Shown here one piece after another: positions 54,195 through 64,000 of a stretch of 64,000 bases of DNA (position 1 is the first letter of the stretch; each line of letters opens with the position of its first letter). The position numbers and the translations under genes were made by a program. Source of the DNA: Delphinus delphis (lineage: Eukaryota; Chordata; Mammalia; Artiodactyla; Delphinidae); contig NC_082702.1 of the NCBI RefSeq assembly GCF_949987515.2, forward strand, positions 54,095,600 to 54,159,599. The letters run 5' to 3'. The notes below the pieces were generated by a model that was given only the letters and a program-made list of their open reading frames with translations, ran no database searches and was not told the DNA's origin.

Positions 54195-54395
54195 TCATGA
54201 GCCCTTGTTGAGTACTACTATATACTAGGCTTTGTTCTGAGTATTTTTAAATATAGGATTTTATTGATGCAACATCCTTATGAAGTGGGGATTAGTAATG
54301 GGGTTTTATATATAAGGAGGATGGAATTGAGAGGATTTAAAGGATTTGGCCTAGGTCATACAGTAAGGGTTGGATCAAAGTCTGGAAGCCAGATG
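54195..54395 (-). repeat. MIR SINE
   Basis: 'gcccttgttgagtactacta', 'actaggctttgttctgagta', 'catccttatgaagtgggg', 'ggcctaggtcatacagtaag' is the reversed MIR order. Confidence 0.75.
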
Positions 54396-54504
54396 TTTTT
54401 TGTACACAACAAAAATGTCTATACCTGTACCTGTCAGCCAGGTTGGAGGAATACACAGTCCAGCTCTGATGTGTGTCCTCCCCATGCCTCACTGCTACCA
54501 GCAT

Positions 54505-54625
54505 CCTAACTCTGGGTTTGTTACTAATTGAGTGCGTTAACGGACCCACATCATTTATTCTCTCTGAGCCTCAGTTTCCTCATCTATAAAATGGGACATG
54601 AAGGTATTTGAAGTAGCCCAATAGC
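54505..54625 (+). repeat. MIR SINE, core
   Basis: 'ctctctgagcctcagtttcc' and 'catctataaaatgggacatg' are diagnostic MIR core words on the plus strand. Confidence 0.75.
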
Positions 54626-55942
54626 CTCAAAGAGTATAGGATTCTATGTGAGTTGGGATGAGATCTCCCCAAAGACCTTCACGCCTTGTCTTCCACTTCC
54701 ATGAGCAGCTATTTCAAAGCTGCCAATCTGGTGACTCTGCCCAAACCCCCGTCTTCAAGGGGCACAGAGAAACCGTTGGCCAGCATCTTTCCGGATGCAA
54801 ATGCTTTGCTCCTGAATCTCAAGCCACCTTGAAGAGAGCGATGTTGGATGAGCGGGATTCAGCTTTGTCCTGAAAAACTTTTACATGGCATTTCTCCCCC
54901 TTTTCTTTACAGTCTTTTGAAGTCAATACTTTAGCTTTTCCATGATGTGAGGCTTGTTTTTTCCTGGGCTAGATGTAACAAAGAGCTTTCCAAATAATCA
55001 GTGACACCTCAAGTTAGAGCTGCATTTTGAAATCGTTCTTTAGAATCCTTAAGTTCATTGGGCACAGTGAAATCAGAATGTTACCTTAATACCCTGCCAG
55101 AAATGCATGGAGAAGATGTAGAATGTTTATAAATGAACATCCAGTGATGTGTGCTTGGTAATTTCATTCAAAGGTGTAAAGGAAGAGATATTACAAGGGA
55201 CATTTCTGTTATTTTGTCAAATGCTGTTCACCAAAAAATAAAATTTCAACCTATATTCTTGACCTTCAGGGACTTACTTTAAGACCGTATGGCTTTTCCT
55301 AAACAGCTGCATTATTTAGTGAGATTGAACTGTCAGAGACTTTAAAATAAAGCCCACCAAGATACCAGCCACTCCGGAGTGCTACGGCTGTTCAGGCCCT
55401 GATCTACATATTCCACCTCAGCAGACTGAAGCTCACAACTGAAAAACAGCTCGAAAAATACTTATCACTTTCCATGTCAATTGCAAAAAGGAATTCATCG
55501 GAAGCTGAGAATTTGCTATAATGGGTGACCTACTCCTACAGTGATGCTCAGCATGGCTGATGGAGTTCTAGCTGCATTTACACTGCTTTACCCCCGAGTA
55601 GTCCACACCTCTGAGAAAGGCATCGGTAGCCCCTTACAAAACAGGTGCAGGTCCCGAGTGGGTTAACTTTTAGAGCAAGCTTGGAGCACTGGACCTGCGG
55701 GCATGACCATCATTAGTAGCATGTTTTCAGTGCGTGTACAACGTTATGAAGAAGTTTAACTTATACATTTTTGGCCTGAACAGAGTGAAATCTACTTTTT
55801 TGCTCATAAAGAATTTTTATCAATTGCTAGTACCTCACTTTTCCCAAAGGGTGGAAAAAAGAAATAAGAATTCAAGATTATTGTGTTGAGTACCAAGTAC
55901 TCTAGGGGCTCCCTACAGGAATCAGTGCAACTCCCGTAGAGG
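54626..55942. other. Unique-looking stretch, no gene seen
   Basis: About 1.3 kb with no open frame above 75 codons and no named repeat. It is a candidate for conserved non-coding sequence that only a multi-species alignment could confirm. Confidence 0.4.
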
Positions 55943-56124
55943 CAGATGGTGATGACAGTGGTGACAACAATGATGTTGATCATAATGATGATCATGGTGA
56001 GGATGACAGTGGTACAGACACGAATAGTAATTAGTTACAGTGTTGCTGCTGATGTGATGACAATGACGGTGATGGTGACAAGAATGTAATGATAATCACA
56101 TGATCATGATGAAGAAAATGATAG
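55943..56124 (+). repeat. Degenerate (GAT/GGT/GAC)n trinucleotide tract
   Basis: About 180 bp built largely from GAT, GGT, GAC and AAT-type triplets on the plus strand, with repeated 'gatgatcatg' and 'gtgatgac' words. It looks like an old ATG/ATC microsatellite that has accumulated point changes. Confidence 0.85.
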
Positions 56125-56465
56125 TAGGGACTTACATTTACTGAGCCCTTGCTATGTACCAAGTAATACACTGAGCACTGAATATTCATTACTTCATTTA
56201 ATCTTCTGCACCATCATGTGAAGTACATTACATGCTGTGATTTTCCCATTTTATAGATGGTGAAACTGAGACTTAAAGACATGAAGGAACTTGCCCTAAG
56301 ACAATGCTCTTAAATTGTTCTGTGCATTAGAAACACCTGGAAATATTTTTTAAAATCTTGACCCAGAGGTTAAGGAGCTTGTCCAAGTTTGCCCAGGTGT
56401 TGTGTGGCCAAGCCAGGATTCACAACCAGGCCATAGGGCACCAGATTCATGCTCTTACCCACCTG
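56125..56465 (-). repeat. MIR SINE split by a MER5-like fragment
   Basis: The left part (56125-56300) reads 'acttacatttactgagccctt', 'catttaatcttctgcaccat', 'ttttatagatggtgaaactg'. The right part (56372-56465) reads 'ttgtccaagtttgcccagg', 'caagccaggattcacaacc', 'ttcatgctcttaccca'. Together they form one reversed MIR. Between them is a short MER5-type piece. Confidence 0.75.
56301..56371 (+). mobile_element. MER5-type hAT fragment nested in the MIR
   Basis: 'gctcttaaattgttctgtgc', 'attagaaacacctggaaata', 'ttaaaatcttgacccagagg' follows the left half of a MER5/MER20-type non-autonomous hAT element. Confidence 0.6.
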
Positions 56466-56679
56466 TCTGTGCCATCTCCCTTGTGAAGAGCCCCTGACAG
56501 TGTGACCGTGCCCAGGGAACTTTCGTGGTCCTCATCCATGCCCTCATCAATGTTTTCAATAATAAGGATAGAGCTGAAATGCAATGCTTCAAGTAGTAGA
56601 TCTTTGTTGGAGTGCGCTAGAACCAGTTTGAATCTCTGTCCACCAAATTAATTTCTGTTTCATTCACAATATCCCTTCC

Positions 56680-56812
56680 ATGCCAGCTCCTACTTTCTCA
56701 TTTAATTCCCACACAACACTGACAGGTGGGTAAGAGTGTTCCCATTTTGCAGATTAAGAAACTGAGGTTGAGAGAGGTTAAATAATTTTTACAAGGTTAA
56801 TAACTGCATCAT
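56680..56812 (-). repeat. MIR SINE fragment
   Basis: 'tctcatttaattcccacaca', 'cccattttgcagattaagaa', 'actgaggttgagagaggtta' is the reversed MIR core. Confidence 0.8.
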
Positions 56813-58425
56813 TTTCACCGAGTTGAGTCATTCTTATACAGAAGAAAGAAAAGTTACTTCAGAAAGGCTTTCTAAGTTTTCCCCAAGATGAATTTCTGGC
56901 CAAGAACATCAGATCCTGCTATTTGCACACGTGGCCTCAATTTGTCCACACTTCTGTGTCATTAAGGAGTTGGCTTTATCACCTGGTTGCAGAAATGAAG
57001 AAGTCAGGATTCCAGACTGATAGCCTCCCCAGCTGCATTAACATTCCACAAAGGTGTCAAAGAGTTTCACACTTAGCTTTAATTTCTCCTCACACATTTT
57101 TGTTGGAGATAAAGATAATCATGTTTTTCCTCTCTCTGTCCTTTTGCCTTTTGCCTTTTGCCTTTAGAATTCAGAATGGATGCCTTCATCACTTGGCTGA
57201 GTAAAAGTGAATGGTTGAGATTTCTAAACTTCACAGTTAGAAGCTATCATAAACATTTCAAAATTTGGTCAGAAAGGAAGGCAGGGAGGAATGTGAAGTC
57301 TAGAAATATAACTCAGAGTTCCTAGTCTTCCCTGATGTAGGTACCTGGGGAAGCACTGAAGTGGCAGAGACATGATTCCTGCAAATGAACTCAAGCATCA
57401 GATAGTTCACAATACCTGTGCCTGTGGATGCAAAAATGCAACTTCAAGTTTTGCAAGGAATTATCCCCTTCCTACTCACCCCAAATATTTTATTAGGGAT
57501 AAAAATACACAAGGATGTACATCAATTAAATTTAGAAATAGGTACTCAGGCAGAGATAGGTCAGCTGAGCCTTTTTTAATGGAAGTTGCTTACTGAGATC
57601 AGTTTCCACCGTTCGGAGCCCCATTCCTCCGGTTTTACAAAATAATTTAAATTATTCCCAGCCTCAGAGAGAAAAAGGAGGGTCAGAAAATGAAAATTAG
57701 CAGAGTAAAGAGGTTCTTTCTTCTGAACAATGGAAGAAAACCCACACAGGGATATATAGCACCATTTATCTCTGAAGTTATTCTGGCCTATTCTCTCTAT
57801 CTTCTCTTTTTGGTGCTAATGAAAGAAACAGGAGCTCCAGACAGAGAGGTCTACCCTTTAATTGATTTAAACAAAGTTCAGTAGACTTCTGTCGTCTAGT
57901 CAGCCGCATAGAGGAGTTGCTGAGAAAGGAACATCTGGGCAACTTGAACAAATTCCATGATGATTTCATTAAGGAGTTAATGTAACAAATCCTACCGTAA
58001 GTCTTGAAGCCATGCTGTTTGGGCTTTTGGCCAGTTCTCAATACTAACTCTAGTGAGACATTACTGCCACCTGCTGGCAGCGTACCTGCATTGAAGGGGT
58101 TAAGAAGTAAGGAGATGTTTTCAAGAAAACAAATCCACCACCACCACCACCAAACCACCTCCCCTAAAAGAATTGTGTTATTAAGAAGTTAGATGGAAGA
58201 AGCAGGAGCAGGACTGTGGAAAAGCTCATCCAATGGGCACATAAACACCACTGAAAGTGTTGGAGCCAAGGAGGTTCAGATGAAATTAGAGCTTTAGGAA
58301 GACGAGTCTCATGTCTGTGTACAGGAAGAAGAGTGTGAAAACAGGCAGATTACTGCAATAAACCAAGTGTGCGATGTAAAAAGAATAATAGAAGCAGGAA
58401 TATAAAGTCGGAAGTAGACGATTTT
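56813..58425. other. Unassigned sequence with (CCA)n tract
   Basis: About 1.6 kb without a named repeat. A triple 'ttttgcc' repeat lies at 57141-57163. A (CCA)n run at 58133-58152 gives a poly-His or poly-Trp stretch in translation, which is compositional. Open frames here (up to 126 codons, minus strand 57778-58158) lack domains. Confidence 0.4.
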
Positions 58426-58429
58426 TAAA

Positions 58430-58535
58430 AGTCAGTTACACATACTGTGTGCCAGGCACTGTACTGGGCCTTGAGCAGTATACAAATACACGTCAGACCA
58501 TTTCCGTCTCTCAAGAAGCTCCCAGATAAAGCTGT
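58430..58535 (-). repeat. L2 LINE 3' end
   Basis: 'actgtgtgccaggcactgta', 'ctgggccttgagcagtatac', 'gtctctcaagaagctcccag' is the reversed L2 terminus. Confidence 0.75.
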
Positions 58536-58989
58536 GCTGATCCAGATTCTAGCCTTCAATTTGATTCACTCTTTGTTCTCTGAACCCACCTCTCTGGACC
58601 CCAGTTTGCTCATTTGAAATGAGGAAGGCTGCACTTAAAGTTTGCAAAAGCCCTTTGGCTCACAGACACTGACATGAGTTGGTCTACAGATATTTCCAAG
58701 GGAAAATATTAGGAAGAGGGCCACCTGACTCTGTGTAGGTGATAATGGAGTTAAGTGGGTTAAAGTTTGGGTTTTTTTAATGCCAAGGCCCAAGCCAAGC
58801 TACGAGGGAATTGTGGCATCACTAATATATAGAGAAGTCAGTAAGGAAAGGCTCATTTGCAGTTAAAGGAGGGGGGGACGGAGGTAGGTGTGGGGATGCC
58901 TTAATGTTAGTTAGACGTGCAAATGCCAGGATCCAGGATTCTGCCGTCCAGCTGGGAGGAGCGCCAAGAGTGGAGAAGGGGTTCAGCAG

Positions 58990-59235
58990 GTCTGTACGTA
59001 ACAGTTAAAGTGCAGCCTACAGAGTCCCAGATTCCTGGCCTGCTCTTCCCTAGCTGTGTGTCCTTGCACAAGTTTTTGAACATCTCTGAGCTTCACTTGC
59101 CCCCTGTGTCAAGGCGGCAGGGTAAGAGTGCCTTTCCATGGACCTGTGGTGAGTGTTCTGTGGGTCAGCATGAAGCAGGTGCCGGCCCCTGGTGAACATT
59201 CAGTGAACCTTAACTGCAATTGCTATTATTGTTCT
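58990..59235 (+). repeat. MIR SINE
   Basis: 'gcagcctacagagtcccaga', 'ctagctgtgtgtccttgcac', 'gaacatctctgagcttcact', 'aagcaggtgccggcccctgg' follows the MIR sense order, ending in TATTATTGTT. Confidence 0.75.
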
Positions 59236-59340
59236 CCTCCTCGCCATCATCATCATCTATAAAAATGGCAGTTTTTCTCAGAGAAGTGGTGGAGTGAAGA
59301 GTAAGACCTGAATGAAGGTCCAGCTGGAGAAGATGAGCTT

Positions 59341-59365
59341 GGGGGTGGGGGGGGGAGGGGGAGGG
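59341..59365 (+). other. G-quadruplex candidate
   Basis: Runs of 5, 9, 4-5 and 3 G are separated by single T or A bases. The plus strand satisfies the four-run G3+ pattern with very short loops. The minus-strand proline-rich frame across it (59253-59639) is compositional. Confidence 0.8.
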
Positions 59366-59479
59366 AACAGAGGAAGGAGTCTTCAGAAGGCCGGGGTTGC
59401 ATTGGTTCAGTGCTGCTGAGGCAGTGAAGACATGAAGGAGAGCCTAGAAACATCCCAGGGCTTGCTGACTTACAGGTTA

Positions 59480-60200
59480 TTGGAGACTTTGCAAAGAGCA
59501 GCATACAAAGAATAGAGGATCCCTCAAGTGGAGACTGAGGAGACTCGACGGAGGAACTAAGGGTGAAGGAACAGAAGCACGCCCGCTCCTGGGTACTGAG
59601 TCGCACCCGGCAGCCCTCGAGCCAGAAGACTGGGTTCATTTCACAGCATCAGGAATAGATCAGGGCAAAGTGCGCGGGCTCTGCAGGCTGCAGCTTCCAC
59701 ATTCACCTACATCTCAGACGTACTACATTCCTCGGGACAAAACCAACCAGCCACGATGAAGTTCATTTCTACAGTGATCTCTAACGATCTATGATGTGTT
59801 GTCTTAGAATGCCAAGCCCACAAGGATAGGGGCCCTAGGTGGTTTTTTGAGACCCAAGATGAGAGGATAGTCAATAAAAGCAAATGATGAGGTTGATTGT
59901 AAAGATCTGATGGCACCGAGAGAAAAGCGACCGACAGACGAGAATCACTAAGCCCCTGCCCTCACGCCTGTACTGCCGGCTCACAACTTTGCCACATCCC
60001 CAGGTACAACTCTGATGCTGAGCAGGAATTGTTGACTTTTTGGTAAGGTGCTTGCTCTGCAAATATCACTTCATGTATCAAAACAGAAAGTAATTCTCTC
60101 CTTTAGTCACCGCGAACCTGGATTTCTAATCTTTGGTATTTCACTTCTGCCACCTGTCCCTTCAGAGTTTTTTGGTTCTCTACCCAATTCTCACGTCATC
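59480..60200. other. Unassigned sequence, no gene seen
   Basis: No open frame above about 71 codons with features, and no named repeat is recognised. Confidence 0.4.
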
Positions 60201-60234
60201 CCCCACCTGATCATGGAGCTGGCTGATCATCCTG

Positions 60235-60475
60235 GTGGTGACAAGGCCCTGGAGCAGGACTGACAGGCTCAGGTCCCTCTTCTGCAACTCACTTGCTGTG
60301 TGATCTCGCACAAATCATTTTGGCCTTTATTTCTTCGTCCATCAAATGGGGACATTAATGCTCAACCAACTTCACAGTGTTGTTTTAAAGAGTGAGTTAC
60401 TGCAAGCAAAGTGAAGACCAGACTGGAGCCTGGTGTATGGAAAGTGCCCTACAAATGGGGGCTGCTGTTGTTTTT
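60235..60475 (+). repeat. MIR SINE
   Basis: 'caactcacttgctgtgtgat', 'ttatttcttcgtccatcaaa', 'tggggacattaatgctcaac', 'agcctggtgtatggaaagtg' is the MIR sense order. Confidence 0.8.
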
Positions 60476-60802
60476 TTTATTGTGAGAAGACCTCTAATGA
60501 AATAAAGAGCATTCAGTGCCGAATCACTGGTCTTCACTAGCATAACAGAGATGGATGGTTTCCCCCCCTGCTCATCACTAGGGAGGCAGAGATCAAGCTC
60601 GCCCCAGCTCCATCTCAGTGGGCAGGCAAATGGGGAAGGCAGATGTGACTACAGCCCTCTGTGATTGGTGCTATGCCAGGAGGTGGACACACAAAGTGTG
60701 CATCCCAGGTGGCTCCTGCAGGGAAGTTGCATGATGCCCAAAACCCACCTGGGAGACCCTCAACCCTGGATGTTCTTGCTTAGCCATTTGGGCTCTGTTC
60801 TT

Positions 60803-61137
60803 CAAAGACTGAGGTGTAGGGACTTCCCTGGTGTCGCAGTGGTTAAGAATCCACCTGCCAATGCAGGGGACATAGGTTCGAGCCCTGGTCCGGGAAGATC
60901 CCACATGCCGCGGAGCAACTAAGCCCGTGTGCCACAACTAGTGAGCTCACGTGCCTAGAGCCTGTGCTCCGCAACAAGAGAAGCCACCGCAATGAGAAGC
61001 CCGCGCACCGCAACAAAGAGTAGCCCCCGCTCGCCGCAACTAGAGAAAGCCCGCACACAGCAACGAAGACCCAACGCAGCCAAAAATAAATAAGTAAATA
61101 AATAAAAATTTTAAAAAACAACAAAGACTGAGATGTA
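60803..61137 (+). mobile_element. Long CHR-type SINE with 16-bp TSD
   Basis: The body is 60819-61121: head 'ggacttccctggtgtcgcag', 'gttaagaatccacctgccaa', B-box-like 'ggttcgagccctgg', 'gcggagcaactaagcccgtg', 'ccgcaatgagaagcccgcg', 'gacccaacgcagccaaaaat' and an (AAAT)n tail. The flanks caaagactgaggtgta (60803-60818) and caaagactgagatgta (61122-61137) differ at one base. The copy keeps many CpGs, so it may be fairly young. Confidence 0.95.
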
Positions 61138-61149
61138 AATGGACAGAGC

Positions 61150-61315
61150 ATGTTCTGAGTCAGAATTACATGGGCTCTGAAGTTAGACTGGCAACACACG
61201 ACTCAGCCTCTCTGACCCTGTATTTGCTCATCTGTGAAATGGGTAGAGGGACAATTTTCTACCTGATAACATCCTTGTGAGAACCTATGTAGAGGGTAGT
61301 TTCTGATCCATTACA
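61150..61315 (+). repeat. MIR SINE
   Basis: 'acatgggctctgaagttaga', 'ctcagcctctctgaccctgt', 'gctcatctgtgaaatgggta' is the MIR sense order. Confidence 0.75.
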
Positions 61316-61434
61316 GAGGCTTTGTATATTTTATTGGAGTGCCAAATACAGCTATATCTTACTTGACTGAATAAAAAAATTTTTTTTGAAAATCAAGTTC
61401 TGTATTAAGTTTGAAAAGGAGAGTGTGTGACTTA

Positions 61435-61617
61435 CAGCACTTCTTAAACTTGACGTACATCAGCATCACCAGGAAGACTTTTTAAAATCCGGACTGCTGA
61501 GCCCCGCTGCTAGAGTTACTGGTTCCATACATCTGGGTGGAGCCTAAGAAGCTGCGTCTCGAACAAGCTCCTGGGTGATACTGATGCTGGTGGTCAGGAA
61601 CCCACCTGGAGAAACAG
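61435..61617 (+). mobile_element. MER5A-type non-autonomous hAT element
   Basis: It follows the MER5A order: 'cagcacttcttaaacttgac', 'catcagcatcaccaggaaga', 'gctgagccccgctgctagag', 'gctcctgggtgatactgatg', ending 'cacctggagaaacag'. The inverted ends (cag…/…cag with aagtttga-like words) are weakly kept. No transposase is encoded and no clear 8-bp duplication is seen. Confidence 0.85.
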
Positions 61618-61671
61618 CAACTTCAAGACGTCCCATGCTTCTAAAGCAGAGGAAAATCATGTCTTATTTAC

Positions 61672-62066
61672 ATTTCTCTCCCCCTAATTTTTTTTTAACA
61701 TCTTTATTGGAGTATAATTGCTTTACAATGTTGTGTTAGTTTCTGCTGTATAACAAAGTGAATCAGCTATATGTATACGTATATCCCCATATCTCCTCCC
61801 TCTTGTATCTCCCTCCCACCCTCCCTATCCCACCCCTCTAGGTGGTCACAGAGCACTGAGCTGATCTCCCTGTGCCATGCGGCTGCTTCCCACTAGCCAT
61901 CTATTTTACATTTGGTAGTGTATGTATGTCCATGCCACTCTCTCACTTTGTCCCAGCTTACCCTTCTCCATCCCCGTGTCCTCAAGTCCATTCTCTACGT
62001 CTGCGTCTTTATGCCTGTCCTGCCCCTAGTTTCTTCAGAACTATTTTTTAATTTTTTTTTAGATTC

Positions 62067-62107
<41 letters not shown>

Positions 62108-62722
62108 TAGCATACGGTATTTGTTTTTCTCTTTCTGACTTACTTCATTCTGTATGACAGACTCTAGGTCCATCCACCTCACTATAAATAACTCAATTTC
62201 ATTTCTTTTTATGACTGAGTAATACTCCATTGTATATGCGTGCCACATCTTCTTTATCTATTCATCTGTCGATGGACACTTAGGTTGCTTCCATGCCCTG
62301 GCTGTTGTAAATAGTGCTGCAATGAACAATGTGTACATGTCTCTTTTTGAATTATGGTTTTCTCAGGGTATATGCCCAGTAGTGAGATTGCTGGGTCATA
62401 TGGTAGTTCCAGTTTTAGTATTTTAAGCAACCTTCATACTGTTCTGCATAGTGGCTGTACCATTTTACATTCCCACCAATCGTGTAGGAGGGTTCACTTT
62501 TCTCCACACCCTCTCCAGCATTTATTGTTTGTAGACTTTTTGATGATGGCCATTCTGACCGGTGTGAGGTGATACTTCATTGTAGTTTTGATTTGCGTGT
62601 CTCTAATGATTAGTGATGTTGAGCATCCTTTCATGTGTTTGTTGGCAATCTTTATATCTTCTTTGGAGAAATGTCTATTTAAGTCTTCTGCCCATTTTTG
62701 GATTTCTCTCCTCCTAATTTTT
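61672..62722 (-). mobile_element. Third L1: 1-kb 5'-truncated copy with 21-bp TSD
   Basis: The body is about 61693-62701, minus strand. The 3' end begins 'aacatctttattggagtat', the same 3' UTR type as the L1 at 31.5-36.5 kb. The ORF2 C-terminus is readable at 62710-62494 ([27 protein letters not shown]) and 62248-62110 (MEYYSVIKRNEIELF). The flanking repeats at 61672-61692 and 62702-62722 match at 20 of 21 positions. A TA/TG microsatellite sits where the ORF2 stop and 3' UTR start would be. Confidence 0.93.
62067..62107. repeat. Compound (TA)n/(TG)n microsatellite inside the L1
   Basis: About seven TA units pass into about 13 TG units. The sister L1 has only a short 'acacatatatatgg' at the same place (36173 region), so the repeat expanded after or during insertion from that seed. 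Confidence 0.92.
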
Positions 62723-63185
62723 ATTTTCAAACTTGAAATTTTTATGTTTGGTGTTAATTTAAAAAGGAAGCTTTCAGTGCATCTAGTATGTGTGTGAGTT
62801 GGATGCAGCTCTGGGATTTTGCTCTTCCGTTTAATCTTGGCTCATCCCTGTGGATCCATGAGTGTCAGGGCTGATATTTCCAATTCTCCACTTGTGCCAA
62901 ATTGAGGCCCATCCACCCAGTGAGTCCTGACAATACATGCCCTCCCCACCACCCCATCGTATGAGAGGAGACACATTCCAGCTCGAGGTTCCAGAATACG
63001 ATTACTCCCAAGACTAGAGAAAAAAATGTATTTGAAATATTTTCTTAAAAATTAATGCTTATTGTCAACCTCACAACAGTTGGTTCTATGCCAGTAAATC
63101 AGGTAACTTTATGTTTCCTGTTTTATTATTAATATGATTTAGCTACTCATTATCAGTTTAATAATACCTTTCTCCTACAGAAGAT
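62723..63185. other. Unassigned sequence
   Basis: No gene or named repeat is recognised between the third L1 and the L2 end. Confidence 0.4.
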
Positions 63186-63330
63186 GATTCATTCCTTCAT
63201 TTATTCACTCATGTGTTCAGCAAGTGTTTATTGATTATCTACTTGGTGCCAAACTCTGTGCTAGACTGTGAGAATAGAGACAAATATACACATTGTCTGT
63301 TGGGGCAGCAAGGGCTTTATAATGAGTTTT
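63186..63330 (-). repeat. L2 LINE 3' end
   Basis: 'attcattccttcatttattc', 'agtgtttattgattatctac', 'ttggtgccaaactctgtgct', 'agactgtgagaatagagaca' is the reversed L2 terminus. Confidence 0.75.
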
Positions 63331-63795
63331 TAGTTGTGCAAGGACAAAAGCATTCATGATTTTTTGTTTCGTGCAGCATCTCACTTCCTTGGTTAGTTTT
63401 GTGTTTGGTTGATTTTGTTGTTGTTTGTTTAGGGGAGGTACTTATAGCCTGCCAGCAATTTTGTAAGTAATAATATATAATAACCAGATATTGGGTTCCC
63501 ACAAAGAGGAACAAGATATTTAAAGAAGCTTGCAATTAAACAGAAAAATTAAACAGCTGCAGATATATCTACAATGCAGTGTGATGACAAACAATAGAAG
63601 CAGCTCAGTGGAAGAGATGATTTATTTGTCTGGGTTGCTTAGAGAAATGTTCCTAGATGAGATGATAGCAGAGGTGGGTGTTGGAAGGGGAAAAACTTAT
63701 TCACACATTGAATGTTAGTTTCTGTCCATTTCCCCCCATGTGGCTCCAGGAACACCAGCATTTCACCAGATTGAGTTGCATGGTGGCATAAGAAA
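63331..63795. other. Unassigned sequence
   Basis: Short frames only (62-72 codons) with no features. A TTGTTGTTGTTTG tract lies at 63417-63430. Confidence 0.4.
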
Positions 63796-63799
63796 CCCA

Positions 63800-63993
63800 A
63801 TTGCTACTTTCTCCTCAGTGCCTTTGGCGAAGATCACTTACATTTTTGAGCCTCAGTTGCCTCATCCAAAAAATGGGAGCAGCATTACATCCCACACAAG
63901 ATTGTTGAAAGGGATAAAATGAGATAATATTTGAAAAGTGCTTAGCATAGTGCCTGACATGTTATAAGCACTTAATAAGATTAGAGTTGCCTT
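63800..63993 (+). repeat. MIR SINE
   Basis: 'agcctcagttgcctcatcca', 'aaaaatgggagcagcattac', 'gataaaatgagataatattt', 'agtgcttagcatagtgcctg', 'ataagcacttaataaga' is the MIR core and 3' end on the plus strand. Confidence 0.88.
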
Positions 63994-64000
63994 AATTATT

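Noticed and set aside
58004..58192. Histidine-run peptide frame considered as a metal-binding protein
   Set aside because: The run is a (CCA)n tract with no supporting context, and the frame is 62 codons.
1..64000. A search for a bacterial, phage or defence-type gene cluster
   Set aside because: There are no tightly packed ORFs, ribosome binding sites or operon spacing. SINE, L1, MIR and L2 content shows the DNA is a mammalian chromosome.

Overview
The window is mammalian nuclear DNA and almost certainly comes from a whale or dolphin (cetacean), possibly a toothed whale. The main evidence is a set of nine tRNA-derived SINE copies whose head reads 'ggcttccctggtggcgcagtggtt'-style sequence in pieces (CHR-type SINEs of Cetartiodactyla). 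Five of them are the short, internally deleted form with the 'gagagtccgcctgccgatg' head that is typical of cetaceans. Two large L1 LINEs of cetartiodactyl type, plus many old MIR, L2, hAT (MER5-like) and MLT1/MaLR-like LTR fossils, complete a typical mammalian repeat profile. I infer the lineage from the SINE and L1 sequences; I could not run a database search.

I see no host protein-coding gene, RNA gene, CpG island, operon, CRISPR array or prokaryotic feature. The longest open frames fall in L1 ORF1/ORF2, in SINEs read in reverse, or in simple repeats. The window is best read as intergenic or deep intronic sequence. The sequence alone does not decide between these.

Layout. 1-8.2 kb: LTR-like tail, L2/MIR fossils, a long CHR SINE, an (AT)n tract, an MLT1-like LTR split by an L1 3' end, and a short CHR SINE. 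8.25-14.4 kb: an essentially full-length L1 on the minus strand with a perfect 14-bp target-site duplication (TSD) and a CHR SINE nested in its reverse transcriptase (RT). 14.4-31.4 kb: two short and two long CHR SINEs, several MIR/L2 copies, a GGAT minisatellite, and an LTR-like element with a 350-bp polypyrimidine tract nested in an L2. 31.46-36.55 kb: a second L1, plus strand, truncated near the start of ORF1, with an RT deletion carrying palindromic filler and a nested SINE. 36.6-60.8 kb: mostly unique sequence with MIR/L2/MER fossils, one well-bounded LTR (40.4 kb), one hAT element with near-perfect 8-bp TSD (48.6 kb), and GAT-rich and G-rich tracts. 60.8-62.7 kb: a long CHR SINE and a 1-kb 5'-truncated L1. 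62.7-64 kb: L2 and MIR fossils.

The parts do not form a gene system. What can be read is the insertion history: old MIR, L2, hAT and LTR copies, then L1s of at least two 3'-UTR lineages, then CHR SINEs, two of which landed inside the L1s. All L1 copies here are broken and should be immobile. I found no convincing new biological system. The most informative observations are the nesting order, the deletion-plus-filler junction in the second L1, and G-rich tracts kept in L1 3' UTRs that otherwise do not resemble each other.
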